A stretch of 64,000 nt of DNA from Tachypleus tridentatus (lineage: Eukaryota > Arthropoda > Merostomata > Xiphosura > Limulidae). The stretch lies in the NCBI RefSeq assembly GCF_004210375.1, contig NC_134825.1:42898348-42962347 (forward strand). The letters are read 5' to 3'. This document shows, piece by piece, positions 60,901 to 64,000 of this stretch. The position numbers and the translations under genes are program-made. Every line of letters begins with the position of its first letter. The first letter of the stretch is position 1. The notes below the pieces were generated by a model. It saw only the letters and a program-made list of their open reading frames with translations, was not told the DNA's origin and ran no database searches.

Positions 60901-61787
60901 ACAAAAAAGGGGTAGGATGAGAGTCATAAAATTAAACAGCACTTGACAAACATCCCTACATTATAGACATGGTCAACAGAAACCAACATAGATTGAACAG
61001 AATCCATAGGTAGTGTGCTAGAAAGCACATCATACATGGTGCTAAGAGCATTGTTAACTGTGCAAGGTACAAAAGGCACAGATAAAAATCAAAGGTTTTA
61101 CTTTTAAGTCTTCATTACCTAAGCTGTATATAACAAATGATTGGACACAGATTATTTACTTTCTTTGAAATACAATATTTTTCTAAACAATATGTTTCTT
61201 TTAAATTCTTAATATCCAAGTGTAAGCCTACATTATAAACACTTCAATAACTAAGGTTATTCCTATTAAGTTTCTCAAACCCACCGGGGTTAAAAACAAA
61301 CGTATCTAGTGTTATTACTGGCAATTAATTAACTTTAACCTACTCAATCTTAGAGCAAAAATATCATCTTTGCTTCTTATAATACATTTACGTTATGATT
61401 GGAAACCTTTGCTAAATGATGTGCAATGTAAATTGTACTTGAAAGAGAAAGTATGAATGATGACTTAGTGCATCATAATTTGTACTGATTAATTTTAAAT
61501 TTAATGTTTAAGCAATATGCTTCCTAATCAATTAAATAAGACATGGCATGATGTTCTTATGTCACTTCTTTTAACTGTTCATGAACTAGTATTGAGTTAC
61601 AGCCCAGCTGATTTGCCCTCTGTTTAAAAGCGTCATTCACAAAATATTGATATTTTCTTTAATCTTTCATTAGCACATGTTATTGAATGTTGTTAATATT
61701 ATTGTTAAGACAATCTTTATTTAAATTAAAACAAGAATACAAACTTAAGTATAGAGTAAGAAAATAACGAATTAACTTTTATTTTAC

Positions 61788-61796
61788 CCCTGCCAT
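61788..61796 (-). CDS. EFHC2: Candidate first coding exon of the EFHC gene (ATG GCA GGG)
   Basis: On the minus strand ATGGCAGGG is followed directly by GTAAAA, a plausible splice donor. It ends in phase 0, as the exon at 56149-56283 requires, and would give MAG before IYEPSHHKKQ. It lies about 620 bases from the start of the divergent plus-strand gene, a reasonable place for a promoter. Against it, vertebrate EFHC proteins start with a longer stretch containing LPxLPG, which three codons cannot encode. Another first exon may have been missed in the 5.5 kb intron, which is full of repeats. Confidence 0.25.
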
Positions 61797-62067
61797 GGCT
61801 TCCCTTTCAAATTCGTTATGAAGCATTCCGTCTTTCTTTTAGTATACTAATATCTTCATAGTAAATTTGTAATCACAATTATTCATTGAGCCAACACTTA
61901 AAGAAATATATACAAGTAATCTCCATGGTTACTAAAAACTCAAACTATTGCCCTCTACAATCAAAGGATCAATTTTATTAGCATTTTGAATTATTATTGT
62001 CTTATGACAAAAAACATTAAAATTTTGTTTGTATTCTTGGGAAGATATTAATATACATTATAGACTG

Positions 62068-62155
62068 GTCTGCCGACGGGGAAGGGGATGGCAACCACCC
62101 AGGATTCCGGGTGAATGAAACTTAGTTATGCGGTAACGTCCGCAAAGCACTTTTA
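62068..62155. promoter_or_regulatory. CpG-bearing patch between divergent gene starts
   Basis: About five CpG dinucleotides occur within some 90 bases (cgacgggg, ttccggg, gcggtaacgtccgc), in a region otherwise almost empty of CpG. It lies between the candidate EFHC first exon (61788-61796) and the plus-strand start at 62419. This fits a promoter or 5' UTR exon. An ATG at 62088 meets TGA after seven codons unless spliced, and splicing at 62107 would break the frame of the next exon, so I treat it as non-coding. Confidence 0.4.
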
Positions 62156-62418
62156 GGCTATATCTTCATTTAATCATAAAAATAATAGTTTTTGGCTCTT
62201 CTTTGCATATAGATGCTTGATACTGTAAGAGTAATTGAAATAATAATTTTATTACTGATTAAAGTTGTTACTATATATATTTAATAAATATTCGTTGTTA
62301 CTTTGTTAAAGTTTCAACGCTTATACTGTGATCTAAAAATTATTGCTACTATGATTGTGCCTTGCTTATGAACTTTTTGTTGTCTAATTTAACATATTCT
62401 TTTTAACAATTCTTAAAG

Positions 62419-62502
62419 ATGTCAGAAAAGAGAGTGAAAAGGGACCCGGCGAAAATATTTGCCCCTGGTCCTGTGCTGACTCTCGACATTCCTGACCATA
62501 AA
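62419..62502 (+). CDS. First coding exon of a divergent gene; unrecognised product
   Basis: ATG at 62419 follows directly on an AAAG acceptor-like sequence. The exon gives 28 codons, beginning MSEKRVKRDPAKIF and ending in IPDHK, then the donor AAA|GTAAAT in phase 0. The text is C/G-richer than its surroundings, typical of coding sequence here. A CpG-containing patch at about 62080-62150, with a possible donor at CCGG|GTGAAT (62107/62108), could be its 5' UTR exon. No later exon is visible before the window ends at 64000, so the gene continues beyond it. I cannot name the protein. Its head-to-head placement with the EFHC gene suggests a shared promoter, which is inference. Confidence 0.55.
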
Positions 62503-62909
62503 GTAAATCATTTTCCATTATTTATGTTTTAATAAACCATTTCAAGAAAATCAATAGTATAGGCATAAATATAATTAGGTAATGAATAACAAAAGTATTC
62601 TAGTGACTATAAGCAAATAAATACTTGCAGTTTCTCTTCCCAAAACATAGTACCCTTGAGATTCTAGGGTATGTCTAAAGGCTTATAACGCAATAAAAAA
62701 AAATCACGTTTCGATATGACTGTTTCTTTAGAAAATAAAGCTAACACCCATATTAAAAGTAACAAAAAGAAATAAGTAATGTTCTATGGAATAAAATCTT
62801 AAAGTTTAAGTTTATTCTGTAACTTAAAGACTAATGCATCTTAGTAAACTTGGTATTCATTTTAATAGCCGTTGTTATTCTGTCTTCTCATTTTTGTGGA
62901 TTTCGGTTC

Positions 62910-63278
62910 CAGTGGCGGCACCAAGGAAGGAGGGATTGGGGTGGCTTGAGGCAAGTCCCCCTCAGCCTCCCCAACCAATATTGTTACCTACATATATTCA
63001 TAAAATATGGAAAACACTTACTCTTTTACATATACGCATATTTTCATAAACAGATTATTTCTAATTTGTAATAATGAATTATTAATCAGAGTACGAGTTT
63101 CCAATTAAAACTCCATTGAAAACGCAGTTCAAAATAGCACACCTTTCTGAAATGTACCTTGGTATTTACATTATTATAATTTACCATCTATACTTCATAT
63201 TGATGGCATTTGGGAAGCCCCTCCACAGTTTACTTGACCCCCCCCTTCCCCAACGAAAATATCCTGGCGCCGCCACTG
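62910..63278. mobile_element. hAT-type MITE, 369 bases, with 8-base target duplication
   Basis: Terminal inverted repeats CAGTGGCGGCACCA / TGGCGCCGCCACTG (13 of 14 match). The target duplications are TTCGGTTC (62902-62909) and TTCGATTC (63279-63286), one mismatch. CAGTG ends with 8-base duplications mark the hAT superfamily. The ends are GC-rich and the centre AT-rich and non-coding. It lies in the first intron of the divergent plus-strand gene. Confidence 0.92.
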
Positions 63279-63430
63279 TTCGATTCAATTTAAACTTCAG
63301 TTTTTGACGAATGGAAATTTATCAAAGTATTAAGGTATAACTTTGTATATTAATACAAAATGAACATATTCAAAAATCAAGGTTTTGTTGTTTCTTAACA
63401 TCAAGTTATATTCTATTAAAGCCCATTGAA

Positions 63431-63449
63431 TGACGTGAGCCATACGTCA
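63431..63449. promoter_or_regulatory. Inverted CRE-like half sites
   Basis: TGACGT, seven bases, then ACGTCA, followed by a small CpG cluster (cccgcg, tttgcg). It resembles a bZIP-type palindromic site, but it sits about 930 bases into the first intron of the plus-strand gene and may be chance. Confidence 0.25.
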
Positions 63450-63713
63450 TTCCCGCGTAACATTAACTGAGAACATATTTGCGTTATGAAATGCGAATGG
63501 AAAACTCTGGAAATTGTAAATTTCATGAAGTATTTGTTGCAATGTATACATAGCTAAAAACATAATAATTTGCTTGTGCCTGTTCTTTCCATTTTCTTAG
63601 TTATTTTTTTTTCTAATATGTTAGACAGAGTTCACATAAAAGTTTCAAGTTTTCGGAGATGATATGATAGCAGTCATAACGTAATGTATGTCATCATGTT
63701 TACATCTCGAAAA

Positions 63714-63833
63714 GCCCCCCACAGGTACAGCAGTATGTCTGCAAACTTACAACGCTAGAAATTGATGGTGGGCAGAGCACAGATAGCCCACTGTGTACCT
63801 TTGTGCTTAATTATAAACAAACATGTAGTAAAA
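63714..63833 (+). mobile_element. Second tRNA-derived SINE (family B), internally deleted
   Basis: GGTACAGCAGTATGTCTGC, ACTTACAACGCTAGAAA, GGTGGGCAGAGCACAGATAG, CCTTTGTGCTTAATTATAAA, then CAAACA. I recall this family from horseshoe crab sequence. The B box (about 20 bases after CTAGAAA) is missing. Confidence 0.8.
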
Positions 63834-64000
63834 TATTTCCTTTCATAAGATAGACGCAAGAACATGGGATAAATGCATTATAAAATGTTATTTATAAAGT
63901 AATTTGTGGAATATGCAATGAATTTTTCACTGAAAAAACATTTTGTGCATAACACGACAGACTTTAAAACTAACTGATAGTTAGGTCTACCAGTTTTTCA

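Overview
Eukaryotic nuclear DNA: AT-rich, CpG-poor, with short exons in long introns and many decayed transposons. Two tRNA-derived SINE families match my memory of horseshoe crab (Xiphosura) genomes, and the proteins look chelicerate/arthropod. I favour a horseshoe crab, but this rests on recall and not on a search.

The backbone is one large minus-strand gene with coding exons from 56283 down to 9956. Fourteen exons with consistent splice phases spell 708 residues: three DM10 domains, then an EF-hand region. This is the EFHC1/EFHC2 (Rib72) family of ciliary doublet-microtubule inner proteins, and the long C-terminus favours EFHC2. The first coding exon is uncertain; the best candidate is a three-codon exon at 61788-61796. 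A second gene starts divergently on the plus strand at 62419 beside a small CpG-bearing patch, so the two may share a promoter. At the left, a small plus-strand gene (exons 5729-5877 and 7421-7540, 88 aa) ends convergently with the EFHC gene. I do not recognise either plus-strand protein.

The introns hold most of the other content: CR1/L2-type LINE (14.6-16.3 kb; another fragment lies at 6.3-6.8 kb in the small gene's intron), a Penelope-type tail with a hammerhead-like core (20.3-20.5 kb), a LINE with RNase H (22.4-23.9 kb), a piggyBac transposase relic (26.4-28.0 kb), a Ty3/gypsy fragment (39.9-40.7 kb), a DIRS tyrosine-recombinase retroelement (52-55.9 kb), a GIY-YIG Penelope fragment (57.9-58.2 kb) and several MITEs. 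Three MITEs have target-site duplications that fix their ends: piggyBac-like 42487-42703 (TTAA), foldback 40876-41114 (TA), hAT-like 62910-63278 (8 bp).

The most novel item is an unclassified repeat family with long terminal inverted repeats and internal tandem units (31.4-33.3 kb, 35.3-36.7 kb and part of 58.2-59.3 kb), followed by a purine-biased block to about 60.9 kb. I found no rRNA, true tRNA gene, CRISPR array or prokaryotic system.
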